64,000 bases of DNA from Paramacrobiotus metropolitanus (GCF_019649055.1 NW_026570314.1:186001-250000); one strand, 5' to 3'; numbered from the stretch's first letter, positions 34,351 to 46,275 are shown. The notes: generated by a model not told the origin, from the sequence alone. Program-made: numbers and translations.

Positions 34351-35612
34351 ATGGGCATGATGACTAAGAACAGTTCAGCGACAACTCCTGATGTATGCGA
34401 TGCGTCTTTCAATCCGCTAACCTGGACATTCGCCGGTATCGCAATGGTACCTATCACGATTTTAATTTTTGCGCTAAACGGTGTCGTACTGATATTTTAT
34501 CTGACCAATCTTCGCTTGCTGAGGGATTTTCACGTTTACGTCTTTATGCTTCTGAGCTGCAACTTCTTCTATGCAGTGTGTTTCGGGCCGCTGGAAATTA
34601 TCAACAATATCTTCGCTAGTGTGGTGCTGGGGATCACACTGGTGCACTTTTCGTATTTATTCCGCGAATGTTATTCCGTTCTGCCAGTATTTTGCCCATA
34701 CAGCCGTTGCGGCTAACCGCTTTTGTGCGGTGATATTTCCGGTGCAGTATCGCCGGCGCCACAATACCTGTGTCGCCATCGCAATAAGTGGTTTATGCAT
34801 CCTAGCCGCTCATTTGGGTTTCTTGCCGGGTGTTGTGGTTGATGCGTTGCTGTACAGGCGACCGGAAGTGCTAGCAGGTTGTATGCTAGACTTCTCGGTA
34901 TCAAAACAGCATGCGTGGCTGTATTTCTCTCAGGTGATCGCCTGCCTTGTCGTATTCATTGTACTGGCTCAATATCCGGTTGTTTTTTACATTCGCCGGA
35001 AGCGTTTGCAGAAACTCCGACGAATTCGGCATACCAACTCGGGGATCCCCGGTAAAGTATATATGGTACCAAATGGGCGCTAAAGCGAACTAATAAATTG
35101 ATGATAACTGTTCGCAATGGCAGTATTGGTTGAATTATTAATATAATCTATCAGCCAATATTCCATTAGGTAGCAACCGATACCAGTAAAAAAGGAAAGC
35201 CATTTTGGAACTAGTCGAATTAGCAGAAATGCGATTAGGAAATTATGTTGGCTACTGGTTGCCGTTGATCCATCTAACAGTAGCATGGTCCTTTGCAGAT
35301 AGCCAAATGCCATCGGTGGACGCGTCTTCCTCGCCATCCAATAACCAACTAGCAAAGTCGGAACGCAGCGCCTTTTTACTGCTGACCATCCTGACTGTCA
35401 GTATTTTTATTTGCTGGGCACCGGTGGTTGTGTTCTTGCCTATGTTGGCTACGGTCCAGGATTACACGGTCATGTTCTGGATTTTTTACACTATGCGAAC
35501 TGCAGCCTATAGTGGATCCAATAATCTTCACTTTGTCACTGCCGGATCTCTGTCAAGGCATCTTTCGTTGCTGTTGAATCGCGAAAATAGATTAGTGAGA
35601 CGACTGAAATAA
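34351..35612 (+). pseudogene. Rhodopsin-like GPCR copy 2, with a +1 frameshift before TM3
   Basis: Exon 1 runs 34351-35051 and exon 2 runs 35299-35612; the intron in the third intracellular loop has a GTAAAG donor and TTTGCAG acceptor. All seven helices can be followed: TM1 IAMVPITILIFALNGVVLIF, TM2 HVYVFMLLSCNFFYAVCFGP, TM3 ending NRFCAVIFPVQ (NRF in place of DRY), TM4 VAIAISGLCILAAHLGFLPG, TM5 ACLVVFIVLAQYPVVFYIRR, TM6 LLTILTVSIFICWAPVVVF, TM7 with SNNLHFVT in place of NPxxY. Near 34617-34622 the sequence has one base more than copy 1 (TTCGCTAGTGTGG against TTCGCCGTATGG), which shifts the frame between TM2 and TM3. Without that base the receptor would be complete, so this is a fresh pseudogene or an assembly error. 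The ligand is unknown. Confidence 0.7.
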
Positions 35613-35930
35613 TTATGTTCTTCTGCAAATGTTTGTCATTATTCATTGTAGCCACGCTAGCAACGGTTGCTACTGTTCTTTGTCAGACCGTTCAGTTTAT
35701 TGCACTTTTAAAAAAATACGAGTATTTTTTGACAGAAAAAATTCTGATTAATGACTGCACATTTCTAGATCTTGATTAAAAAATTCATAACCGTTGTCTG
35801 CGTAGTGGATGGCGATCGCTCGCTACACTAGTGGCAATGAATGATTTTGATGATTATTCATCCCACCGACATCGCATCTGTTACTGACTTATGCGGCATA
35901 CACAATACATAATACATTCAACGCAGCCTG
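35613..35930. other. GPCR 2 3' flank
   Basis: Contains the 3' UTR block shared with GPCR 1 (near 35685-35800). No gene. Confidence 0.5.
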
Positions 35931-36375
35931 GGATCAGCAAAGGTGCCGATAATTTTGGAGCCTCCTGGCTTAAGTAGATCGAATGGAAAGCGGCCAGATG
36001 GTTTATTACTGTTCCCTTGGAAAAATGGGCAACCCTTGATATGGGATGTGACGGTTTGCGTCACATTCGCCATGTCGTATACAGACCTGTATTGCCGGGT
36101 CATCTGTAGCAGCAGGATCGGCAGCGGAAGATGCAGAAAATTGAAAGAGGAGCAACTACGCGGAGCTGACTGAGCGTTATTTTTTCCAGCCTGTGGCTTT
36201 CGAAGCTACGGGGAGTTGCGGCGTTGGCGCCCGTCAGTTCATCAGTGAAGTTGGCCGACGTATCACAGAACAAAAAGGGAAGCGCGCGCTACCGATTTCT
36301 TGTGGCAACGTATTAGTGTGGAAATTCAGCGCGGAAACGTGGCTTCTGTTTTAGGAACTGTCGGCTGTTCTACAG
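35931..36375 (+). pseudogene. Decayed C-terminal fragment of a retroelement polyprotein
   Basis: Reads PGLSRSNGKRPDGLLLFPWK and PLIWDVTVCVTFAMSY, then, after a frame change, KRSNYAELTERYFFQPVAFE and FISEVGRRITE. After another frame change it reads RFLWQRISVEIQRGNVASVLGT. This ordered set (GLSR.DGKRPDG, PW..G..L.WDVTV, ...QRGN.ASVLGT) is the C-terminal segment that I recall downstream of reverse transcriptases in many invertebrate retroelement ORFs. The PDG...WDVT part looks like a PD-(D/E)XK-type nuclease core. At least two frameshifts make it non-functional. No RT core is present. Confidence 0.6.
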
Positions 36376-36875
36376 AGCTAGAAAAGTTATTTTACTTGTT
36401 CTGGTTTTCGGAAACCTTTGTCTAAGTGTTAAATGGAACTGCTTGAAAACTAAATCTTTGCTACCCATAATACATACAGGTATACATATACTCATATACA
36501 TAAACTTATAGACACATAATACATACAGTCGAAAATCGGACGCTGAGACCGCCTGTTTTTGCGTTTATCCAGTGCGGAATTTTCCAGCCACCGTATCCGT
36601 CTGTACTCCCAAGACATAATAACCATAACCATAACCATAATAATAACCATTCTACTGCCGAATGGATATCATCCGTAAGCCCATTAAAGGCATAATCATT
36701 TAAGGGTAAACAATAACTGTAATTTTTCCATTGATAAGATTTCTCGTAACATTTCTAACGGGAAGCTGGCTGCATGGACGAGCTTTAGCATCATCGAAGT
36801 ATAGAAGAAAGCACAGTATTACGAAAGTACTGTATAAAGCAAAATATACAACCACAACTTTTCACGTGTGTTGAT

Positions 36876-37143
36876 ACGGTCGCCGCTTCTCACATCAAGT
36901 CTACATCGGCAAACGCGGGTTCGGCCGCCGTCCAGGCAGAGGAAAAGAAGACCAATCTATATTCTTATTTGGTTCGTCGTTACATTTTCGCGCCCATCGC
37001 TTTTGAAACAATGGGCCCGTGGGGACCGTCAGCCATCGCTATCATCAAAGAATTGGGAAAGCGTTTACGGACCCTTTCAGGAGAAGTCCGTTCTCGCGGC
37101 AACGCCGCCTCTGTTTTGGGCACCGCAGAGGGAGCGGAAATGT
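36876..37143 (+). pseudogene. Second fragment of the same retroelement C-terminus
   Basis: Reads SAAVQAEEKKTNLYSYLVRR, FAPIAFETMGPWGPSAIAII, KELGKRLRTLSGEVRSR and GNAASVLGTAEG in one frame. Compared with the neighbour at 36175-36370, the FLWQRISVEIQR stretch between RSR and GNAASVLGT is deleted in frame. It is a relic of a related element, not the continuation of the first fragment, since both end at the same motif. Confidence 0.6.
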
Positions 37144-37749
37144 TTAATGAGCTCTCGTTTATTTATCTGTTCTTAAACCGTGTACTCTTTCGGTTTGAAA
37201 TAAAAATGACTACCACAACTTCACAAAGATTAAAAGCGACAAACAACTTTATCTGTACTACTGCTAGTACTAAAATTTCATTAGAAAAAAATTACCAAGC
37301 TGCTACTGTGTAAATGAAAGGGTGCTACTGGGGCGTTTTAAATGCGCGAAGTCAAGCGGCTGTAAATTAAATTCCCATGAATATGATCTTTCGACTGAAA
37401 CAAAAAAGATAAGTCCGCACAACAATTTTTCGGAATTTGCGATAAGCAAGCGGCCAGTACCATGCTTATATAATCAGGTTGGCAGGACCAGCTGTTAAAG
37501 TGCACAAAAGAACATTAAATCTAGAAGATCAAAAACCGCGGCAGCACACGGCATTATTGTGACATTCTCTTTGGTATTAGACAAAAATGCCGTAGAGTAC
37601 AAGAACGAGAACAACAAAAGCAGGAACGAGAACAGGATACAGGAACGTACACGATAAAAGAAATATGTAGGATATGTTTCTTATACGTATATATATATGC
37701 AGGAACGAGAGCAACCGAAGCTCCTTCCTCTACAGTTTTACAGACTTAC
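37144..37749. other. Intergenic, no gene recognised
   Basis: AT-rich. Short AGGAACGAGAACA-type repeats occur at about 37600-37710, and ATATATATATG at about 37690. Confidence 0.4.
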
Positions 37750-37991
37750 AGCACACATAAATTCCCAATCGCTGAGCAAATCATGTAAACGGTAAGAGAT
37801 GTGTTGCGCAAACGCGGAACGATTACACGCACCGCAATTATAGCGGCACTTCCTAAGGTGCACAACAGCAGCAGGAGTGGGTACACGACATTATAGAAGT
37901 AAAGGTAGTTCATGAAATCGTCCTCCTCTTTACTGGTGGAATTTGTGTATGTCCGAATCATTTGCCGTTGTATTCGAATGCTCTGCATCAC
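37750..37991 (-). CDS. Single first exon of another rhodopsin-like GPCR
   Basis: Starts MMQSIRIQRQM, with an NST glycosylation site, then TM1 (YFYNVVYPLLLLLCTLGSAA) and RNTSLTVYMICSAIGNLCVL, the loop and TM2 start typical of peptide receptors of the FMRFamide-receptor type. It ends at a perfect GTAAGT donor (37749-37744). I could not find the exons for TM3-TM7 in the next kilobases on this strand. The gene is either split by long introns, truncated, or continues unrecognised. Confidence 0.5.
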
Positions 37992-40406
37992 ATCTGTTTA
38001 CCACCATCTGATTTGCCGACTTTTCACACAGGCCCTACTGGTTTTCAGTCTAAAAACGTCAAAGGAAGCATTGTTAAACATGCATTTATTATGCGCATCG
38101 CACCGAATGTCCGTTTGAAGTTTTTGGTAGCAATTAAATACAGTACTCGTACAGCTGACAGTGTCACTATACCGTACCGGTTTGCCAGCAGCGATCTTAA
38201 GCGTTTTCTGCCAGCTTTGTTGATTAAAAGCGTGATAAGGAAGCGGTAGCAACAGCATCTTCATTTCCCAAATGGCATTAAAACGCTGCTGAATTGTTTC
38301 TTAAATGCATTTAACGTCGCAGTAATTGCCGCTTGCCATTGTGTCAGAGCGAGCGCATAAAATAAAAACAAGCGCACTTAATTTAATTGTCCATTATTGT
38401 CCTTTGTTACGGGGCCTTTATTATGGCAGCCAGAAATAAAGTACGTCAATTATTTATACGACATGGTGCTTTTATCGGACCATCGTGACTTTAAACCAAG
38501 AGCCTGGTAAGACGTAATGTAGCCATGCGCCAGTTAATTTCGGAATCAACGCATCTCAGGGACACTTGCCAATTCTTACAGGCGCCACGATGTCAGCATT
38601 ACTTTACAAACATAACAAAATACGTACAGATCCTCGTAATTGGATTTGGTAGTTTTGGTTTCGTCACTGGCGGCTTGCGATCGCACCTCGCTGTAGTGAC
38701 ATACGCTATTCGGGCTTCGTGATGACTTCGAAGTTCGAAGAGCATTTTCATCGCCCGTTTGATGTCATAATCGTAATTCACGCTCTTTTCTAGCTTTAAT
38801 GATACGAGAAAAGAGTACTCGTGTTCGTTTGGGCTGTATCTTTACAAATAATTAATTACCGGTACTGCAGTAAAAATGAGCGATAAATGCATCATGACCG
38901 CACATCATTGTACACACCGGCGTTAATAACTATGCAGTATGATCTCCGACAAATACATAATGTGAACGAAGGCTTGCAGGAAGAAGATGGTGCCGGAGAG
39001 GATAATGGCGGTGATCAGTAGGATGTATTCGCTTCTGTCCATAACAACAGCGCTATACAATATTGTTGCCCAATATTTAAAAGGTCACGGATGAAATCTC
39101 AGATTTCATAGGAAAAGCGCTGAAAGAAGAACATGATACTGACCTGGTCACAACCCGCGGAGACGAATACGGGAATGCCGACATTGCCGAGCATCACAAT
39201 ATGTTAGCACATAGGTATTCGTACCAAAAACGAAAGTGAGCAACACAGTCTTACAAACTGATTGTCTCGTAGCCGTACGCATGTGCCGCACTGGAAAACT
39301 GCATAGCCCATCCGTAATCGAAATGAACAAAATAATACCACTAAACCTGTCGGGATCTAACGACAATACGTGATTATAAAAGGAGAGTTTGAACTTTGGA
39401 GGAATTTTATATGCGGCAGTAACGAAAAAATCATTCGTGCACAACAGTAGCAGCTCGCTACACGCCCGCTTAAACAAGACAGACAGTCAGTCAGCAAGGA
39501 TGGCCATATTAATTAATTTGTGCAACCACGTTGAGTGTCTCCACGTCCTGTTGTTGCAAACACGGACGCAGCACGAAAACATGCTGTTAATCCACTGTAT
39601 TCTTTAAGCTCGTCGTCGTGACGGCTTATTGTTATATCACCTTTATCAAGATTTGTGTATCATTCTTTTATACTGGCAGCCGTTAATCGTGCTGGATGCT
39701 GGTTCAATGCGGGCGAGGTGGCTTAGCCCAGAATTTTGCAACCTACTCTGACTTCTTGTGGAGCGACTTTTGGTTGTAATTTTTGTGCTTTCCTTTTTCC
39801 GACCAAGCTTCCGTCAGGGTTTATTGATTCGTAAGACAACGTCCGATAACTGCTGCGCTATTAATTCTGGCGTAGGTATTTCAAAGCTAAAAATTGAAAA
39901 CTTTCGAAAATTAAATTTAAATACTTTTCTACAGGTAAGTGTAGTCTGTAGTCTGCATAAGCGCAGTGTATATCTTCGTAAGTCGTAAGGATAACCATGT
40001 ACTGTACGTAATTACAAATCGTATCACGGAATAGAAGGAGCAACTGCTACAGTACTTAACTGCATCATAATGATGATTCAAGAGCATTCTTCACGTCCAA
40101 CCAGCCGGCTTACATGATGCGATATCTTCGAAATGCTCCCGAAGATGATTTAAAACGATGATTGATGATTATCACAGGCACGTACATAATATTTCATCAC
40201 CGAACACCCCTCAGCTTTATTTCATACATAAAGAACAACACAAACCGCTTCAACAGCAGCTGATCTTTGTGCTTATCAACTTTTCTTATTAGTATTCAGT
40301 TAAGGTGGCTTAGTGAACTGAGGTCACTTGCATTGCAGCTTCTGTCTGGCATCTGTTACTATAACCCATTGAACACGAATTTCGATGGCACTGAGTGCAT
40401 ATCGAT
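37992..40406. other. Mostly uncharacterised intergenic DNA
   Basis: Apart from the 39-aa membrane segment at 38923-39042 nothing is supported. A hydrophobic stretch on the minus strand near 39477-39148 has no recognisable pattern. Confidence 0.35.
38923..39042 (-). CDS. Possible small single-pass membrane peptide (39 aa)
   Basis: Reads MDRSEYILLITAIILSGTIF followed by FLQAFVHIMYL: a short polar start and one hydrophobic helix, then TAA. No homologue is recognised. It may instead be one exon of a multi-pass protein. Evidence is only the hydrophobic profile. Confidence 0.25.
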   Translation of the reverse strand: MDRSEYILLITAIILSGTIFFLQAFVHIMYLSEIILHSY

Positions 40407-40647
40407 TTAGCACATGTCTCCACCGGAGACCGGAGCGTAAGGGGCCGCTGCGTCGGTATAGCGGGGCGTAATGCCGTGCTGCAGGAGAATCAGCTCGCCC
40501 AGAATCCACCGGTCCCAGTGAAACATCCAGATCATCTGTACAAGCAGCAGCTGCTGCTGGCAGATGATACAAGCAGTAGCCGCCAGGAAGCACAGACAGT
40601 CGATCAAGAGGGCAGCGATTTAGGGCGCTCTTCTCCTTGTCGTTCAT
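40407..40647 (-). pseudogene. Small membrane protein with a frame break, unknown family
   Basis: An ATG at 40647 opens MNDKEKSAL, and the frame then diverges. One frame over, a hydrophobic helix IAALLIDCLCFLAATACIIC is followed by QMIWMFHWDRWILGEL and a proline-rich tail ending GGDMC and a stop. The natural join needs a change of frame near 40620 (beside CCCTAAATCG). It is either a frameshifted gene or an unrecognised splice; no family assigned. Confidence 0.3.
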
Positions 40648-41523
40648 GGTGAACAGCAGGAGGCGGATGTGGCAGTGAATGTAACTCCTGTTAATGCCAG
40701 TGACTGACTATCTAGTAGAATACGGAATGTTGCAACAACCAGGCATAAAGGATAACCTTACATTTGTCAGTTAGGAAAGAACTTACCAGTGCACAAGCCA
40801 AGCGGAAAAACACGAAGCAGTACAGCAAAGGTCACGCGCAATAGTCAATTTCTGGAAGGTAACCAGTTGGTGCATGGTTCTGCAGTTAAAACCGTGGAGA
40901 AACGGCAATTAGTGGCGTATGAAAGAGTGTCAATGCGTCGAGTGTTTTGTTGACGCGAGTTCTACTAATGGGCAGCAAACGGCGAAATTAACCTTGGCCA
41001 CGGCGCTCCAGTACCAAACGAATGAATCCCAACTTTGTTTACTATCACAGAGTGCTGCATGATGCATCTATAGTGGTCCTCACAGACAATTCAGCGTCAC
41101 GTTCGGAATCGCCCACACCAGCAAAGATGGTAGCAAACTCCGCATCCCAGAGCTATCTCGTAACGCGGCACAAGACTGACATGATTACAAACGCACGACC
41201 ACGCCCCGCGAAAATATATATAGCGCAAAATCCGCAGCCATTGTTATAACCGACAGAAGCGTAGCGGATTCAGCACAACAACCCTTAATCACCATGAGCG
41301 GATGGAAATAATATTATAGTAATATTCAAAATATAGTCATATTCGTCATATGGAGCGGATGGATAGTCATATTCATAATCGAAAAGCCGTGTCGACTATT
41401 AATAATTATACGGCATCACATAAACTAATGGTACTAGTAGTAATTCAGTCCTATTTGGCGCGAAACTGCCAGAAATGCACTTTGTGTAAGCAGTGCATAA
41501 AAAACAAATCACATATTAGAAAA
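40648..41523. other. Intergenic, no gene recognised
   Basis: No convincing exon. ATAGTCATATTC repeats occur near 41330-41380. Confidence 0.4.
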
Positions 41524-41742
41524 TTACTTGCTTATATGATTCGAAATACGTAAATTACAACCCGCTAATCTTGAAACGGACAAATTTGTGGCGCGCCAGA
41601 TATACTGTAAGTACTTCCAACTTCCAAGCAATGCTGCTCGCTTTCGCAGCCTGGTTCTGTACTGTTCTTGCTTTTGCTCGCACACTTCCTCGTTCGTTAA
41701 TACGAGTACAAGCATGCACACAAAAACCACCAGTTTCAACAT
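41524..41742 (-). CDS. Possible small secreted peptide
   Basis: Begins MLKLVVFVCMLVLVLTNEEV, a good signal peptide, then a basic segment YRTRLRKRAALLGSWK. A donor-like GTACTT after SWK could end the exon; otherwise the frame runs to a stop at 72 aa. It lies antisense to the F-box B upstream region. Only the signal-peptide-like profile supports it. Confidence 0.3.
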   Translation of the reverse strand: MLKLVVFVCMLVLVLTNEEVCEQKQEQYRTRLRKRAALLGSWKYLQYIWRATNLSVSRLAGCNLRISNHISK

Positions 41743-41797
41743 CGCCGCGTTTTACGAGTATGATCATGGGGAAAAGACAGTATCATGTGTGGTTCCG

Positions 41798-41850
41798 GTC
41801 GCTCCTGTGAACTATCGATCTATTATGTTGCGCAAAGCGCAGCCGGCAGA
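41798..41850 (+). promoter_or_regulatory. Conserved TATCGAT element upstream of F-box B
   Basis: GTCGCTCCTGTGAACTATCGAT with TATCGAT at 41813-41819, followed by TTGCGCAAAGCGCAG. It is 229 bp before the ATG. A GTAAGT at 41899 and TTAG before ATTTCATCTG suggest a 5' UTR intron. Confidence 0.5.
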
Positions 41851-42041
41851 ACATGTAGGTATTTTTCCGGGTGGAGAGCACCTCCACACAGCCTGCAGGT
41901 AAGTTCTAGATTAAAGTCAGTAAATCGCACTCTTTATTGCCAATTTGTTGTTCATCGTTGCCTGTTGGGTAGTAAAAGGGTTTCCTAATCGGATTAAACC
42001 TTTCTGCGTTGTCTTAGATTTCATCTGCCTTATTTATCGAA

Positions 42042-43624
42042 ATGGCTAATCCAAACCAAACACCGCAAACGACCTGGACGAGCTTCTACCATTGGATCCA
42101 AAAGCCTTGCGAATCACTCCTGCTCTCCAGACAACACAGTGAGGACGCTCTCCTAGCAGACCCTTCTATAGCTGATCAGGAATCTATCGCCGACGGTCGG
42201 AGCTGCCGCCACATATTAGGGAAAAAGCTAGGAGCCAGCTGTGTGCGAGTTAGCACCTGGGGCAGCTCTGCCTGGGCTACGTGTGCGACGTCGACTGGCC
42301 GGCACGTCGCGTACTGGTGGATTTCGCTGGTTACCTGCAGCCCCGGTGGTTGCCCATCGTAAAGGTTCGCAAACATAAGCTCGTCAGAAATGAAGAAATC
42401 CACTCAGGAACGCCGGTCACTGCCGCGTGGCGGATGAGCATCGACCGACTCTACGTATTTCAACCAGCGCGGATCATCTTTCCCGATACTTATGGCGATT
42501 ACGGTCCAATCTGCGTGGAAGTGACACCACCGGACGGCGGTATTCCCATTCGGAAATTCCTCCATCCTATCCAGCTGCGTAATGTTCCGACGTATCCACA
42601 AAATCACTGGGAAATCGAAAATTCACTCTCCGTTGTCGAATACTGTCGTTTGCTGCAGAAAAAAACGGCGCTACTCGAGCCCGGTCAGTATGCGGAAAAT
42701 ATTGATTTGCAGTATTTAATGCGGGCACTGAGTGACATTCCCTGGATGAAAGTGGTGCGGATATGGATAGACAAAACATGCGTCCAATGTGTCTACACGA
42801 AAATCAAACTGGGCTTTCTTTCTAATTCGCATTTGAGCGATCTAGTCTGGAGATCGTCCCGGTGTTGCGACAATGCGCGCCCAGCACTTTTATTTTACGA
42901 CAACACTGACTCCAGCGGAATTCATTGCACGTCTTTGGGAATGATGCCGTACGAGCTGCAAGAGTGTGTCCTGCAAGAAATCCAAGATGTTCACAGCGTC
43001 GTTAGCGCTCAAAGGTAAGCTGCGAAATGTCAATGTCGTGACTTAAGATTAGACGGCGCGCTACCAGCCACAGGTTTTATGATCGAGCGGTGATTCGTAT
43101 AGCCGAGAAGCAAATAGTTATCTTATAGCACTGTGAGATGTTTTCGTTGCAGAGTCTGCATGGCCTGGTACGATATTCTAACCAGTCGGCGCCGCAACCG
43201 CCACGTCGCAATCGATTTGGCCATCCTAGCATCCAATAGCCCAAATGACGGGGAATACAGCCGGTCGCATCTGCTCAACATCCTCGATAACATCGTCACA
43301 CCAGCCACCGTGTCTCTGACACTGATGAACGGTAATCTGAGCCCGGATTTCGGCCTGTACGTTCGTCGGTTTTTGTCGCTAAAAGTCGCACGTCTGCCGA
43401 TGATCGCCTTGAAAAACGTTCGATGCATGCTTGTTCCGAAGACCTACGAGGAGAAGCGCCTGCAACAGGCCAACCTCGGTTACTGGAGGCAGGCTTGCCA
43501 AGTACTACATCTGCGTGACGTCACTATTTCGACCGTCTACATGGCTGACATGTGGCCGAACGATGATGTTTTCGTGGAGAAAGCCGTAATGCACTGTACG
43601 CCCAGGAAAGCGGTTCGGCACTGA
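42042..43624 (+). pseudogene. F-box protein copy B, frameshifted
   Basis: Exon 1 is 42042-43014 and exon 2 is 43153-43624. It begins MANPNQTPQTTWTSFYHWIQ. Between about 42250 and 42275 one extra base relative to copy D (GTTAGCACCTGGGGCAGC against GCTTTCATCGGGACAACG) shifts the frame. Downstream the family sequence resumes in another frame: VCDVDWPARRVLVDFAG, YVFQPARIIFPDTYG, then the F-box LPYELQECVLQEIQDVHSVV and VCMAWYDIL. Exon 2 ends early at KAVMHCTPRKAVRH, the same short end as copy D, so there is no third exon. B and D form a sub-lineage. Splice sites are intact, so the frameshift is recent or a sequencing error. Confidence 0.7.
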
Positions 43625-45155
43625 CAAGCTTTCCAGGATTTGAAAGCCAACTGCGCTGTGCTGTCCGCCTGAAAACGGGAAGCAACTGACCCTGCCATGC
43701 AAACATAATCACGTATGCCACCGACTGTTATCCATTCTTTAATTGCATGTATTTATCACCCCGGTCTCGAAAAAAGGAGCACGAATGGGTCATTTTCTAT
43801 ACATGTTTACAATTAATGATAAACTTCCCTTCCCGCCAAACATAACTGCTTGAATTGTAGCTTACTGATTATGTACGTGTTCATGCAGAGTGTTATCTGT
43901 TATCTCGGGATGCGCACACGCCGCACAGATTCTTGATCAGTGCCGACTAATTGCGCCAAAATACAATGTTGGACAATGGCACTGGAAGACTGTGCAGCGC
44001 CACGAACGGAATCGCCCGCATCAGATATCATAATTATCAGCACCGATTGCTGCAGGCACCGCAACTAATAAAGGTTACCTCATGACCCGAATTATACAAA
44101 TCATTTAGCTTTAGAATGCCATAAAGTATTACTTTCCTTAATTAGACTTACTTGTACCTTTTACCTAAAACCGGTCAGGAAATTTAAGAAGGGACCCTTC
44201 ACAATGAAAGGTTTCGGCCACAGAGGTTAATTTGGTTCTGTTGGTATTGGTAAATAATCGCCGATGGTGATTATTAGCAAAAACAATAAAGCAGTTACCC
44301 TTAACATTTATTTTCTTCACAATATCATGACAACAGACAAAATCACAATGGTATGTTATTCACACACGTGCGCTAAATATGCCAGAATCTGCACATTAAC
44401 TAATTAAAAATTCGCTCTGTAAAGCATCATTCCACATTTGACGTAATGACCTCAAAAGTCCCAGGAGATCGCATTATATTACTAGTTTTTATGCTTAAAT
44501 TAAAGTATGTTTTACATCAGTGTCTGTGATGCCCAATAACATACGTATACAATAAGCGTATACCAATACGTTTACTATCCAGGAGGCTTAAGTTAAAAAG
44601 TATACCTTTTACAAATAGTAGAAACATGGTAAAGACAATTTTAACTTACCTTTATCGACTGTTACTAAAAATGATAAACAATTAAGACCAAACAAATATC
44701 TTCAAAAGTTTTGATGCCGGTACTGGTCGCCCAGGCCGTTCTTCTTGGTCACCTGCAGGTTTCAGCTAATTTTCACCAAATAATCCACGGAATCCAATTC
44801 ACGATAATTATCGCATTATTCTTCTTTTCTCGCCCATGGTGAAAAACTGAAAAGTTTAAGTGGCCCACCTCGATTTGTCACTGAATCGATTACGCTTAAT
44901 TCGTCCATTTTAAGACAATGCAATAACTCACAAAATGAAAACTACCGAACGACTGTCAAAAATAAATAAAACTGCACATCTCGAACCAAGACGTTATGCC
45001 GCTTTCGACAGCAGAGTATTGCAAATATTCGCATCTGGATTGGAACAAAACAATCTAGAACATCTAAAACATTGCGCTAGTGGATTGGGGTATTGTACTG
45101 TGAAGCGAGAAGCGGCTCACGTACAGCGACAAAATCTTTCAAAGGATTTCAACGT
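43625..45155. other. Intergenic, no gene recognised
   Basis: AT-rich spacer. No conserved F-box exon 3 was found after copy B. Confidence 0.45.
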
Positions 45156-45157
45156 AT

Positions 45158-45243
45158 TGCGCCGTGGTGCAGTGATACTGCCTATGCGCACCTAACGACG
45201 TAGCCGGGGTTCGATTCCCCCATGGCCCATGGGCGCCTTTTTT
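45158..45243 (+). other. tRNA-like Pol III promoter pair (tRNA pseudogene or SINE head)
   Basis: An A-box-like TGGTGCAGTGA (45165-45175) is followed 32 bases later by a perfect B box GGTTCGATTCC (45208-45218) and a run of six T (45238-45243). The T arm pairs, and an anticodon-like stem CTATG/CGTAG exists but encloses 12 bases. The acceptor ends do not pair. It is therefore a decayed tRNA or tRNA-derived short element, not a working tRNA. Confidence 0.45.
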
Positions 45244-46275
45244 AGCCGTTTCTCAGTTTCCCTCGGATTGCGCCCTGCTTAGACTACGTAATTTCTAAAG
45301 GCTGAAATTTGAGAACGTTACGAAGGATTCAACGTTTAAGCTTGGAAATAATGCGTGGCAATGCTATTATATGAGTGTTTGTGTACAGTCCCATTTCATG
45401 TTAATTGGGACAAATTCTTTATTTGAGTGTTTTTATTGAGCGAAGCTCGCCAAATGTACATAATGCGATTAAAGACACTTAAATTTATTCCAAACTTGTA
45501 CGAGCAAAATACACTACACTATAAGTACATTTACTCTTATACACACTTACAGTTACATTTATACTTCTACACTATGCTATTTACATTAGACCTAAAATAA
45601 CCACTTGCTAGAACAAAACAACAACAACAAAAAGAACTTTACTGTCATGAACGTTGCGGATTTTAAATGTTACGGTTTCGAAATGTTGCGTCGGCATCTG
45701 GTCCGGGATCTGGATCGTCACTGCAGTGAATTGTTACTCGGTGATACGTCCGGTCATGAAATGTCTGGCTGTGAAAAATGCCTGTCTTTGAAAATTCTGG
45801 CTGTGAAATCGTATATCGTAACAGGCGATATAATATATACCGAACGATCCTATAGAGAGCGGATGCCGCTCTGACACCGGCTCAATAACAAACGAGCGAG
45901 TGACGTGCATTCGACGCAAACACCGCGCTTACTAAGCCGATGAACGGCATTGAATTTCGTGTGACTGCGCGCCGCTTTCTCTCGCTCTGTCTTGGCTTTT
46001 ACTTGCGCAACCGGATATGACCGCAAAACCGGTTCAGCTGATACTCCGACGGCCGCCACAAATGCAAATTAAATATTCCACACGTGCGCTCAGTCGCTCG
46101 GCTGTCAGCACCTGTGCAACTGCCCAAGTTTAAATTCGTTATTTTAAAATGGCCATGTTTAACAAATCCAATGGAGAAAGTACCCTTCCCTCCTTATGCT
46201 GGTAACATTATCCCTCTCTTGCGGCGTCTCATCATCATGCGGGCAAAGCAACATCAATTTTGTAGATCCTGTTGC
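45244..46275. other. Intergenic, no gene recognised
   Basis: AT-rich, with runs of ACACTTAC/TACACTATA type near 45510-45580. No exon recognised. Confidence 0.4.

Noticed and set aside
39148-39477. 109-aa hydrophobic minus-strand frame
   Set aside because: Several hydrophobic stretches but no GPCR or other motif order; could be chance in AT-rich DNA.
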